64,000 bases of DNA, taken from contig NZ_QRAI01000006.1 in assembly GCF_014336955.1 (NCBI RefSeq), forward strand, positions 62,001 through 126,000, read 5' to 3'. Positions 1 through 7,589 of this stretch are shown here, piece by piece. Each line of letters starts with the position of its first letter. Within the stretch, counting starts at the first letter, position 1. The notes beneath the pieces are model-generated. The model saw only the letters and a program-made list of their open reading frames with translations, was not told the origin of the DNA and searched no databases. The position numbers and the translations under genes are program-made. Source of the stretch: Saccharophagus sp. K07. GTDB lineage: Bacteria; Pseudomonadota; Gammaproteobacteria; Pseudomonadales; Cellvibrionaceae.

Positions 1-1612
1 CGTTGGCGACATCCAGCCATTTAACGAATTTGGGTATCGGGTTTGCCCACCAAGGGAAACGAATATCCTGGCCAGTCGGATCGTTATAGACATCAAAAAT
101 ACTTTTATCGCGGCCGCTGGCTAATTGCCCGGTGAACACATCCCAGGTTTTCCAGTACCAATGGCCATTCGGACGTTTGGCTCGCCAGGAAAGGCGTGAA
201 TCAACGGTAATCGCATCGAAGGTAATCAAATAATCATAGGAATCCATGCCTTTGCTGATGTCGACTTGCAGGTTGCGCTCCATTTCATCCGCGTAGAAGG
301 GATTCATCATGATTGCGTTGTAAACATCGGGACGGGATAGGGTGTAAATCAACTGAGCGGTTTCAACCCACTTAAATCCATTGATATCCACATATTCGCC
401 CGCGGCATTGGTTTTTCGCGTGCCTTTAAATCCCGCAATGTTGGGTGAGAGTGTCGAACTATTAACCGCAGCACCCTCTACGTTGCCATGGAGGACGCGC
501 TCCCAAATGCGCAGGGCATGTTCGGGGTCGACCACTGTGCGGTTGGTAAAGTTGTATTTCTGTTGTTGCGTATTACTTGCCAAATTATTACCGCGATAGT
601 CCTTTTTAGTGACGCCTTGTTGGCTAGAAAACGCCATGTCGTCATCAGAACCACCGAAGAACAATTGTTTAACGCCTTGGTTGTAACCCCAGTAATCACG
701 AATATCGAATCTGTAGAGAATTCCTTTGCCGTTCACGTCAACCGGGTGCGCCAGTTTCGGCGCCCAGCGCGCGGTGGAGTTTAAAATTTTCGACAAGCCC
801 ACGCGGACAATTTCGAGTTCATCTGCGCTTAGTCCGTCGTTATGCAATTCATGCATTGAGGTGTAGATATGATATTGCCGATCGGCCGCCGGTAATTTGG
901 CTTTGTCATCGGTAATCCACTGTTCTATTTCCGTTTCGCTGATTTTTGTGCTCGCCGGAACGCCGCGCGGAGTTTCCGGCAGCATATGCGCTACTTTGTC
1001 TTTCCACTGATTAAGTGCCGCGAGCATTTGTGTGGCTGCCGTAGCGCAACTGGTGCCTGGGCAATTGTGCCGGTCGATCTTCATGCGCACATAGAATTTA
1101 GAGCGCTCCAGATTTTTGAAATCGACACGTGTCAGCGCATATTGGTGAGCAAGATCGACATCATTATCGGAATGCATAGGCGCTTGATTGCCGCCATATT
1201 CTTCGCCGACCGCCGAGTTGTGGCAGCGTTGGCAACCGCTTTGGCGCAGGAATGAATAAAGAGTGGTTTCAAATGCGGCTTTGGAAACCTCCATGTCATA
1301 ACCGAGGCCTTCTACATCAAGAACCGCCGCCTCGTAATTAACGCCACCTTTTCCATTAGGCAGTATTGAATAACCCATCGGGAAGCCGGGATTGTTTTGA
1401 CTGTTGCTGCCGGATGATGAGCTGGATGAACTAGAGCTTGAAGAGCTGGAACTGGATGTTGAGCTTGAGTTGGATGAGCTTGACGAACTGCTGGAGGATG
1501 AGGAGCTGGAGCTTGGTTCTGTGGGCTCGCTGCTTCCACAAGCCGTTAAGCCAAGCGCCAGCAACATCACTCCTCCAATGAGGAATGGCCGCTTTTTCAT
1601 TTCGATTGTCAT
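1..1612 (-). CDS. Poly-Ser-linked c-type cytochrome lipoprotein (partial)
   Basis: The reading frame is open from an ATG at 1612 to the left edge, so the C-terminus is missing (about 537 residues visible). It begins with a lipoprotein signal ending in LTAC (Cys25), followed by a serine-rich linker (about residues 33-65) that would space a folded domain from the outer membrane. A c-heme motif CQRCH lies at residues 127-131 (1220-1234). The rest is rich in Trp, Tyr and Asp and I do not recognise a named family. Cellvibrio has cytochrome-like carbohydrate-associated proteins with serine linkers; a surface electron-transfer role in polysaccharide oxidation is inference from that. An ATG four codons further in (1600) is an alternative start. 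Confidence 0.75.
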   Translation of the reverse strand, partial: MTIEMKKRPFLIGGVMLLALGLTACGSSEPTEPSSSSSSSSSSSSSSNSSSTSSSSSSSSSSSSSSSGSNSQNNPGFPMGYSILPNGKGGVNYEAAVLDVEGLGYDMEVSKAAFETTLYSFLRQSGCQRCHNSAVGEEYGGNQAPMHSDNDVDLAHQYALTRVDFKNLERSKFYVRMKIDRHNCPGTSCATAATQMLAALNQWKDKVAHMLPETPRGVPASTKISETEIEQWITDDKAKLPAADRQYHIYTSMHELHNDGLSADELEIVRVGLSKILNSTARWAPKLAHPVDVNGKGILYRFDIRDYWGYNQGVKQLFFGGSDDDMAFSSQQGVTKKDYRGNNLASNTQQQKYNFTNRTVVDPEHALRIWERVLHGNVEGAAVNSSTLSPNIAGFKGTRKTNAAGEYVDINGFKWVETAQLIYTLSRPDVYNAIMMNPFYADEMERNLQVDISKGMDSYDYLITFDAITVDSRLSWRAKRPNGHWYWKTWDVFTGQLASGRDKSIFDVYNDPTGQDIRFPWWANPIPKFVKWLDVAN

Positions 1613-1768
1613 GGTTAATTGCCCTATTGGTTATTGCATCTTTTTGTATTAGTGCACCCACGGAGACCACTGCACACGATGCCCCCGCTTTTAGCTGTAA
1701 ATAGTTGTGGTTATAAAAAAATACAGCTATGCCACATCACACCCTACACGGGCTTATAAGAACAACAG

Positions 1769-1782
1769 GTGAGAAGGCTCAC
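1769..1782. promoter_or_regulatory. CRP/Vfr-like dyad upstream of the c-heme lipoprotein
   Basis: GTGA-N6-TCAC matches the core of the CRP family operator (TGTGA-N6-TCACA) on both half-sites, but lacks the flanking T and A. It lies about 157 bases before the lipoprotein start, where a catabolite regulator could act. A single short dyad can arise by chance. Confidence 0.3.
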
Positions 1783-1914
1783 TTTATTTATGGTACTTAG
1801 ATCAAGTTTTGCGGGCGCAGAGAAAAATTTGTTAGCGAATCGTTTACAAAAGAAAAGAACAAAAAGACTTTTTCTAAATTATATGAAATTAATTTAATCA
1901 TATAAATTTAAAAA

Positions 1915-1944
1915 ATATGATAATTTTAAGATTATTTATCATAT
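1915..1944. repeat. 9-bp perfect inverted repeat in AT-rich DNA
   Basis: ATATGATAA (1915-1923) and TTATCATAT (1936-1944) are perfect inverted copies with a 12-base spacer. This could be an operator for a dimeric regulator of the lipoprotein gene. In such AT-rich DNA chance palindromes are more likely than elsewhere. Confidence 0.35.
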
Positions 1945-2095
1945 ATACGATATTACAATAATCGTTTTGAAGACTATTTTTAAATGAATTTTTGCGAAAT
2001 ATTTTTGTGTTGATGAGATTAAAGAATCTCTGCTTCGTTGGGGAAAAGAAAAATAAAAACAGCGGCTTCGGAAAGAATACGGATGAAATTGAAGC

Positions 2096-2118
2096 GCTAG
2101 AGCCGCAAAGACTCTAGC
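2096..2118 (-). terminator. Possible terminator of the nine-gene run
   Basis: GCTAGAG (2096-2102) and CTCTAGC (2112-2118) form a 7-bp stem with a 9-base loop, nine bases beyond the stop codon of the last gene of the minus-strand run. The downstream T-tract on the minus strand is weak and interrupted, so termination efficiency is uncertain. Confidence 0.4.
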
Positions 2119-2126
2119 TTGAAAAA

Positions 2127-2822
2127 CTACACCACCAAAGTAACAGATTCACCGCGGCGAATAATGGTGGGTCGGGCAGGATTAATAGGGGGAGTTTGGC
2201 TTTGGATAATGGCAGAATCATCCAGCTCTGTTACTTCCTTCCCTTCAGCATCGACAAATATTGCCTCCAATTCCAATGCGGCTAAACGCTGTTGTGCAGC
2301 GGCTGCTGTGGCACCAGTCAAATCCGGCAAAATACGCAGTTCGTCGACACCTTGAGGCGAGGGAACCGGGACGATTTTAAAGGTCAGTTTTGCGCTGATA
2401 TCCGCTTGGTATCCATAACGATTGGAGTAACCCGCATCCACTGGTGTTGCGTACAACTTAGTTTTTAATGCGGGCGTATTCAGTCCCAAGCGGGACAAAC
2501 TGGCTTTTACCGTGGGGAGCGCATTGGCGGGAGTTTGGGTATTGTTTGCAGGCGTAGCGGAAAGCTGGTTGTTGCCTAGGCGCATGGCAATGCGCACTTC
2601 GCCGGTGGTTTCCGGCAGGGTGTAGAAGGTTGGGCTATAGCCGATTTCCCGTAGCATTTGCAGAGCTTCGGTGCCGCCTTCGGAATAAATTTCCAAGGTT
2701 TTAGTCAAAGATCCTTCATCCAATGCTTGTTGTGCATCTGCCACACCTTGTCCCACCGCAGCGATTATGTCCCCAAGTGGGGAGGCCACAACGTCTTTAA
2801 TTAAATTCGAAATTTCACTCAT
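2127..2822 (-). CDS. Leaderless paralogue-family protein with C-terminal PASTA domain
   Basis: The 231-residue protein carries both shared blocks of the local paralogue family. The N-terminal block (about 5-75) has DIIAAVGQGVADAQQALDEGS and later IGYSPTFY; the C-terminal block (about 128-158) has DAGYSNRYGYQADIS and IVPVPSP. A PASTA-type domain follows (about 163-231; LPDLTGATAAAAQQRL). PASTA domains usually bind peptidoglycan or muropeptides outside the membrane, yet there is no signal peptide or membrane segment. It is the last gene of a nine-gene run, 51 bases after its neighbour. Function unknown. Confidence 0.85.
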   Translation of the reverse strand: MSEISNLIKDVVASPLGDIIAAVGQGVADAQQALDEGSLTKTLEIYSEGGTEALQMLREIGYSPTFYTLPETTGEVRIAMRLGNNQLSATPANNTQTPANALPTVKASLSRLGLNTPALKTKLYATPVDAGYSNRYGYQADISAKLTFKIVPVPSPQGVDELRILPDLTGATAAAAQQRLAALELEAIFVDAEGKEVTELDDSAIIQSQTPPINPARPTIIRRGESVTLVV

Positions 2823-2873
2823 AGATTTATCCGTTCATGTGAGCGCACAAAATGCGTTCAAAAATATGTATGG

Positions 2874-4130
2874 TTATTCCACTGCAAATACCACGTAGAC
2901 AGGTTCGCTGTGTTTGATTTGGGTCCCGGCCGCTGGCGATTGTGTGATGGCTTGACCAATCACGTATTGGCTATTGGCGCCTACGGGTCGATTGACCATT
3001 TCCATTTTTAGCCCGACCGATTTGAGCAAGCGGCGCGCGACTGATTCCGTAAAGCCGGTCACGTCAGGAACTGTGCTGGTGGGCTCTTGTGCGACAGGTT
3101 TTTGTGTGGTGACTAAATCCATTTTGACCAGCGAGGCATTGGCGATACCTTCTTTCAATTCCGCCATTTTCAGCAAATTAATCGCTTGGCCATCCGGGCT
3201 GAGCGTGCCGCGCAGTTCGACTTGAATATTTTGAATTTGATAAGGCTGTTGTTCGGAACGCAGTTGTTGATTGGCGGCGGCTACCTGTGCACCGATATTG
3301 GCGGCGATATTTTGAATTGGGCTTAGGCGCTGGCTCTCTGCAACAAACTGTTCGTTTTCCTGCTTGAGTTTGGCTTCAGCCTGTTGCGCGCGCTCCAAGG
3401 CGGCTTTTAATGACTGCGTTTCCAATTTGAGATTCTGTGTCTCAGCTTTAATGGTGCTCAATTCGCGGTCTTTGGCGCTGATCTGCAGCTGCAGATCTGT
3501 CTCCAAGGCTTTGAAGCGAATAAGCTCAGCGTTAAAAACGTCTGCCGAAATACTCAATGCCGGTTGGGTGGCAGTGGTAGCTTGTGCGATGGTTTGATTG
3601 GTGGCCTGTGCGATTGTTTGAGTATTTACAGGCTGTTTTACTTGTGTGGCTGCTATAGCGGCATCCACCGTTGAGATATTGCGCGTGGTAATGGAAGGCG
3701 CTGCGGTGCTGGCCAAGGTGCGCATTAAAACAGCTGTGGTGATATTCGGTCGCTTGCTTTGTCCAGAGAGAATGAGCGGCATACTGGATGTTTGCACAGA
3801 CGTAAAACTGTAGGCGGTGTCATCCAATTGTTCTACGTGACCGAAATCGCAGATTAACGCTTGATTGCGCGCGTCGTAGCTTAATTGCACATGTTGGGCG
3901 AGAACGCGGGTTTCTTTGACGTCTTCGCACAAACGCAAATTGGGTGCGAGTGTATCGTTGTTGGCGAGTGCGATTTTTAGGGAGAGATTGCCCTGTGCAT
4001 CGGTGGCGCCACTGGCCAAGGCCGTCCAGCTATTGGAAGCCAATTGAAAATATTCCACTCGAACTTTGGCATTGGCCAAAGGTTTTCCTTCATCAGTGAA
4101 CAGAAGCGCAAAAACTTGCAGAGATTTCAT
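2874..4130 (-). CDS. Leaderless Ig-like / coiled-coil / PASTA protein
   Basis: The 418-residue protein has an N-terminal beta-sandwich resembling carboxypeptidase-regulatory or Ig-like domains (about 1-100; GKPLANAKVRVEY, TDAQGNLSL). Then come a Thr/Ala/Gln-rich stretch with a short internal repeat (TIAQATN, about 172-190), a heptad-rich coiled coil (about 200-270) and a C-terminal PASTA domain (about 354-418; VPDVTGFTESVARRLLKSVG). There is no signal peptide. Its ATG overlaps the stop of the upstream gene by four bases, so the two are translationally coupled. The architecture looks like a spacer joining two binding modules; function unknown. Confidence 0.85.
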   Translation of the reverse strand: MKSLQVFALLFTDEGKPLANAKVRVEYFQLASNSWTALASGATDAQGNLSLKIALANNDTLAPNLRLCEDVKETRVLAQHVQLSYDARNQALICDFGHVEQLDDTAYSFTSVQTSSMPLILSGQSKRPNITTAVLMRTLASTAAPSITTRNISTVDAAIAATQVKQPVNTQTIAQATNQTIAQATTATQPALSISADVFNAELIRFKALETDLQLQISAKDRELSTIKAETQNLKLETQSLKAALERAQQAEAKLKQENEQFVAESQRLSPIQNIAANIGAQVAAANQQLRSEQQPYQIQNIQVELRGTLSPDGQAINLLKMAELKEGIANASLVKMDLVTTQKPVAQEPTSTVPDVTGFTESVARRLLKSVGLKMEMVNRPVGANSQYVIGQAITQSPAAGTQIKHSEPVYVVFAVE

Positions 4131-4780
4131 GCGGCGCTACCTGCTGTAACGGAAAGGTTGACGTGATATTGCCCATATTCTGCGCTGATCACGACAGTGG
4201 CGGCCGCTGGCAACTGGGCGTTGATTTGTAATTTGGTGGAAGCCAAACCTTGCTCATCTGTAATTAATAATGCCTGTTCCAGTGTGCTGTCGCGTAAGCT
4301 GGCAATGGAAATTCCCTGCGCAGCGGAAAGCTGAATAGACGCTGCTTCATTGAGATTGAGTTCCACAGGTACGCCAACCAAAGGTTCCCCCGCTGTATTG
4401 ATCAATTGAACCTGTATGGTATGGCTGCGCGCGCTCAGGCGTGTGTTGCTCAGGCGTAATACCGGCATGGGCAAGCCTTCGCCGGGAGGAATGGCAACGA
4501 AGCGCCCGGATAAAGTGCTGGAAATTTCCTGTGTAGAGTTTTTTTGTTTATTGGCAGTGGGCAGAATGCGCAATAAACGCGTTCCGGATTCAGTCACTGA
4601 GTTTTCCATATCCACCTGCAGCTGGAAATCCAGATAAGGCAAATGGTAGGTCGGCATAGGGCGGCCAAATGCGTCTAAGGCCGGCATTTGGCTCAGCGCT
4701 TCCTGAGCCTCGCGCACGCCATTGGCAATGGCAGTGAGTAGCTCGGCAAGGGAGTCAGCAACAAACTGCGTGTCGCTCAT
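4127..4780 (-). CDS. Leaderless protein with degenerate family helix block and Ig-like domain
   Basis: The 217-residue protein starts with a helix block resembling the local family (LAELLTAIANGVREAQEAL) but lacks the LGxxPxFY motif. A strand-rich region follows (about 45-100), then an invasin/intimin-like Ig domain (about 105-215; NTAGEPLVGVPVELNL, TDEQGLASTKL). No signal peptide. The gene is two bases from its upstream neighbour and overlaps the downstream gene by four, so it belongs to the same transcript. It looks like a family member whose second half was replaced by an Ig module; that is inference. Confidence 0.8.
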   Translation of the reverse strand: MSDTQFVADSLAELLTAIANGVREAQEALSQMPALDAFGRPMPTYHLPYLDFQLQVDMENSVTESGTRLLRILPTANKQKNSTQEISSTLSGRFVAIPPGEGLPMPVLRLSNTRLSARSHTIQVQLINTAGEPLVGVPVELNLNEAASIQLSAAQGISIASLRDSTLEQALLITDEQGLASTKLQINAQLPAAATVVISAEYGQYHVNLSVTAGSAA

Positions 4781-4782
4781 TC

Positions 4783-5724
4783 TTAATGGTCCTCATGATT
4801 TTTTTTACGGTTCAGGGCGCGGTCGCGCCGCGCCTGATCGCGTTGTTCTTGTCGTTGTTGTTCGCGTCTTTGGTTTAATGCGCGTTCGCGACTGCGCATC
4901 ATGCGTTCGAATAAATCGCCGGAACCGCCGGTTTCGCTGTTCAGGCGCTGGCGGGATCGTTCTACATAACCCCCAAAACGATCCATCGCGCCGCGAATGT
5001 CGTTGTCGCGCCGCTGCCAAAATTCATCAATTTTTTTCACGCTCTGCTGAGGTGTATTCAGCACAGCGTTAGCGCGGCTAAGGTAATTGTCCGCGGCCAT
5101 TAATTTATCTGCGCCTAATTTGCGCAGTTCTTCGCGCTCTTCGTGCAAGCCTTCGTTTGCCAATTGCTGATCCAGATCGCGAAATTGCCGCGCAGCGTCC
5201 TGAGTTTGACGACTCAGGTTTCGTAAAGGTTGAGCTGCGCGTTCCACCGGCGCTAAACGATCGCGCGCTTGCTCGCGCAATTGTTGACGCTGACGATCGC
5301 GCGCATCGAGCCAATCGGTCACAGGTTGCTGAAAATCGCGTAAGCCGGTGCGCAAAGCTGGTGTTGCTGCAGCGGGGCCAATAATGTCATAGCTTGGCGC
5401 AGTTGCCGTGGCTTGTTGTTGACGTTCTCGCCGTGCTTCCCACTGACGCAATTCCGCCTGACGTTGTGCGAAAGTTGGAACTTGAAAACGTGCAGCATCG
5501 CGGAGATCACCGCCAGTGCCACCGGAAATCAAACTGCGCATTCTGTTTTCCAATTGCTGCCGTTGTTGCAGCAATTGATTTAATTGGGGAGATAAAAGCG
5601 AATTGTTGGCTACATCCGTTTGTGTTGGCGCAATAGGATTCCCAGCATTTTGCGCCTGCGGTGAAACGCCCGCGCCCGTTGATCCAGGGCGGGCGACTCG
5701 ATCACGCCAGGAATTGCCGGGCAC
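4783..5724 (-). CDS. Arg/Gln-rich coiled-coil protein of the nine-gene run
   Basis: This 313-residue protein is dominated by Arg, Gln, Asp and Glu and should form long helices or coiled coils (about 55-110 and 130-310). A Pro/Ala/Asn-rich start precedes them. The C-terminal 40 residues are almost entirely Arg, Gln, Glu and Asp and end in KKNHEDH. There is no signal peptide, membrane segment or catalytic motif that I recognise. It starts three bases after the stop of the upstream family gene. A scaffold or nucleic-acid-binding role is possible from composition alone. Confidence 0.75.
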   Translation of the reverse strand: MPGNSWRDRVARPGSTGAGVSPQAQNAGNPIAPTQTDVANNSLLSPQLNQLLQQRQQLENRMRSLISGGTGGDLRDAARFQVPTFAQRQAELRQWEARRERQQQATATAPSYDIIGPAAATPALRTGLRDFQQPVTDWLDARDRQRQQLREQARDRLAPVERAAQPLRNLSRQTQDAARQFRDLDQQLANEGLHEEREELRKLGADKLMAADNYLSRANAVLNTPQQSVKKIDEFWQRRDNDIRGAMDRFGGYVERSRQRLNSETGGSGDLFERMMRSRERALNQRREQQRQEQRDQARRDRALNRKKNHEDH

Positions 5725-5727
5725 CGT

Positions 5728-6282
5728 TTATGCCTCTTTTGCGCTGGCCGCGATCATGGCGCGAATGCGTTCCTCCAGCAATGCAGGCGCTGGTACCGGC
5801 ACGAGCTTGGTGCGCATCAGCGAGCTGCCTTCTGCGGAGTACTGGTATTTAGACGCATAGCTCGCGCTGACCGTGGAAACGCGCATGGAGGCAGAGGCGG
5901 AGAAAAATCCCACGCTGCCTTTTACATTCGCATTAACCGTGGTACTCGAACGATTGAAATTCGTCTCGCGCGACATGGAAATCGAAATTTTGATTTCAAT
6001 CAGCGTGTCGACGAACTGGTAAAAATTGGGCGTAAAACCCAATTCCAGCAAACTGTATTGTTTGCCGTCACCGAGGGGTACCAGCATATTGCGCTCGGGC
6101 GTGGCCGGAGAAGCGGGTAGGGACCCGTCCTCCGGTTCCGGGTCTGGAGCGTAGCCCGCCATCATGCGGGCAATTTTCATTGACACCAGATCCAGTTCGT
6201 ATTGAGCTTCCGCAATGCTGACCCCGAGAGTTTTGATCATCTCGGGGAAAGGTGCATTAAGCAGTTCTGTGCCTATGGACAT
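5728..6282 (-). CDS. Leaderless paralogue-family protein (184 aa)
   Basis: A compact member of the local family. The N-terminal block (about 5-45) has EMIKTLGVSIAEAQYELD, then LLELGFTPNFYQFVDTLIE (about 80-100). A Ser/Thr/Asn-rich variable section follows (about 105-140), and the C-terminal block has SASYASKYQYSAEGSSLMRT and VPVPAPALLEERIR. No signal peptide or membrane helix. It is most similar by eye to the next gene upstream (6304-7047). The C-terminal pattern recalls what I remember of DUF2589 proteins, which I could not verify. Function unknown. Confidence 0.85.
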   Translation of the reverse strand: MSIGTELLNAPFPEMIKTLGVSIAEAQYELDLVSMKIARMMAGYAPDPEPEDGSLPASPATPERNMLVPLGDGKQYSLLELGFTPNFYQFVDTLIEIKISISMSRETNFNRSSTTVNANVKGSVGFFSASASMRVSTVSASYASKYQYSAEGSSLMRTKLVPVPAPALLEERIRAMIAASAKEA

Positions 6283-6303
6283 ATAAGTGTCTCCGCCGAG
6301 GCG

Positions 6304-7047
6304 TTATGGAGTTGCCAGACGTCTATCCAAATCGGCCTGACGGCGTTTTGCTTCGTTCTCCATCAAATCGCGAATGCGTTGTTCCAGCATGGGCGGTGGT
6401 GGCACCGTGCTGAGTTTGGTGCGCAGCAGGCTCGCGCCTTCGGCTGAGTAGGAATATTTGGACGCGTAAGTCGCGTCCACTTGCGAGGTGCTGACCTGTG
6501 ATGCTGTGCCCGAGCGTGTATTGATCCCGAACAGGCGTTTACTCAAATTAAAACCGCTGCTTTTGCTGTTGCTGGTATTGGTTTGTGAGGTTTTGCTGGT
6601 GCGGGAATATTCGCTGGTGCGGGTAATTTTGATGGCGATTTTGACTTCAATAATGGTGTCGACAAATTGATAAAACACCGGCGTAAAACCGAGTTCCATC
6701 ATGGAAACGCGAGTGGGAACGCGAATGGTATCGGATTCTTGTTTGCCGCTGGAAATTTTACTCAATACATCGTGCAATTTAATGGAATCACCACCGGTCA
6801 AGGCGTCGTCTACTGCAGCGTAGGCCTGAGCTTCTTTTACGGTCATATATTCATAACCAAAAAATACCCGGCTGTCGTCGAAGCTGACATTGCCTTCTTC
6901 GTCAAATACAGTGGTGAGACCGCCCATCATTTCCGCAACATTAATGGAGTTCTCGTCCAATTTGTATTGCGCTTCGGCGATGGCGAATGCCATCTGCCGG
7001 ATCATATCCCCCATGGGAACATTTAACAGTTCCTGACCGATTGCCAT
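6304..7047 (-). CDS. Leaderless paralogue-family protein (247 aa)
   Basis: The N-terminal block (about 5-40) reads MIRQMAFAIAEAQYKLDENS. A longer inserted segment follows (about 45-110), then LGFTPVFYQFVDTIIEVKI, a Ser/Thr/Asn-rich variable part with SRTSKTSQTNTSNSKSS, and the C-terminal block VDATYASKYSYSAEGASLL with VPPPPMLEQRIRDLM. It ends in a charged tail. No signal peptide. The gap to the upstream gene is 74 bases, the largest in the run apart from none other above 51, so an internal promoter here cannot be excluded. Confidence 0.85.
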   Translation of the reverse strand: MAIGQELLNVPMGDMIRQMAFAIAEAQYKLDENSINVAEMMGGLTTVFDEEGNVSFDDSRVFFGYEYMTVKEAQAYAAVDDALTGGDSIKLHDVLSKISSGKQESDTIRVPTRVSMMELGFTPVFYQFVDTIIEVKIAIKITRTSEYSRTSKTSQTNTSNSKSSGFNLSKRLFGINTRSGTASQVSTSQVDATYASKYSYSAEGASLLRTKLSTVPPPPMLEQRIRDLMENEAKRRQADLDRRLATP

Positions 7048-7121
7048 AGAAAATTCCTCATTTAATTATTTTGGACTGGCGATGAATCGCTATGCCGATT
7101 TTTATGAAATAAAAAATGAAA

Positions 7122-7589
7122 CTACGAAATAGGTTTCTCATATTGCCGCTTGATCAATTGCGTAAATACGTCCGGCGCTGGTAGCGACACCAAACGCGCC
7201 GCGATAGAACTCGCACCTTCTGTCGAGACAGAAAATTTGCGTGCGTAGGAAACATCGATGGAGGCCGCCGCCATAAAAACTCCGTAATTGACGCCCGCTT
7301 GCACGCCGACTGCCACAGAGGTTTCCGTGGATTCGGTCATGGTGAAGCTCAATTTGGCTTCCACGGTCGCTTCGGAAAACGAATAAAAGCTAGGCATAAA
7401 GCCCAGGCTTAACAGGTTGTAAGTTTCATCACCAATTTTTACTTCAGTGGCAGCCATGGTTTTGGCCAGTTCCACCGAATTGGTGTCCAAAGCGAATTGC
7501 GCCTGAGCAATGGCGAGGCCGAGTTTTTCAATGATCTGCGGCAGCGGCGCTGTTACCAGCGCTCTTGTTACCGCAACGGATTCGGCCAT
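7122..7589 (-). CDS. Leaderless paralogue-family protein, minimal form (155 aa)
   Basis: The shortest family member, so it probably shows the minimal domain. The N-terminal block has PLPQIIEKLGLAIAQAQFAL and LDTNS; the middle has LLSLGFMPSFYSFSEATVE; the C-terminal block has IDVSYARKFSVSTEGASS and VSLPAPDVFTQLI. There is an alternating hydrophobic, strand-like middle with a Gly/Ala/Val-rich section. Its ATG overlaps the stop of the upstream OmpA-domain gene by one base (TAATG), indicating coupled translation. Function unknown. Confidence 0.85.
   Translation of the reverse strand: MAESVAVTRALVTAPLPQIIEKLGLAIAQAQFALDTNSVELAKTMAATEVKIGDETYNLLSLGFMPSFYSFSEATVEAKLSFTMTESTETSVAVGVQAGVNYGVFMAAASIDVSYARKFSVSTEGASSIAARLVSLPAPDVFTQLIKRQYEKPIS

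Larger units (their letters stand above)
1613..2126. other. Intergenic region with a very AT-rich core
   Basis: No convincing gene. It lies upstream of the c-heme lipoprotein and downstream of the nine-gene minus-strand run. About 1840-1990 is strikingly AT-rich compared with the rest of the window and contains inverted repeats, which fits an UP-element or a nucleoid-protein binding region, or recently acquired DNA. It should contain the promoter of the lipoprotein gene. Confidence 0.5.
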
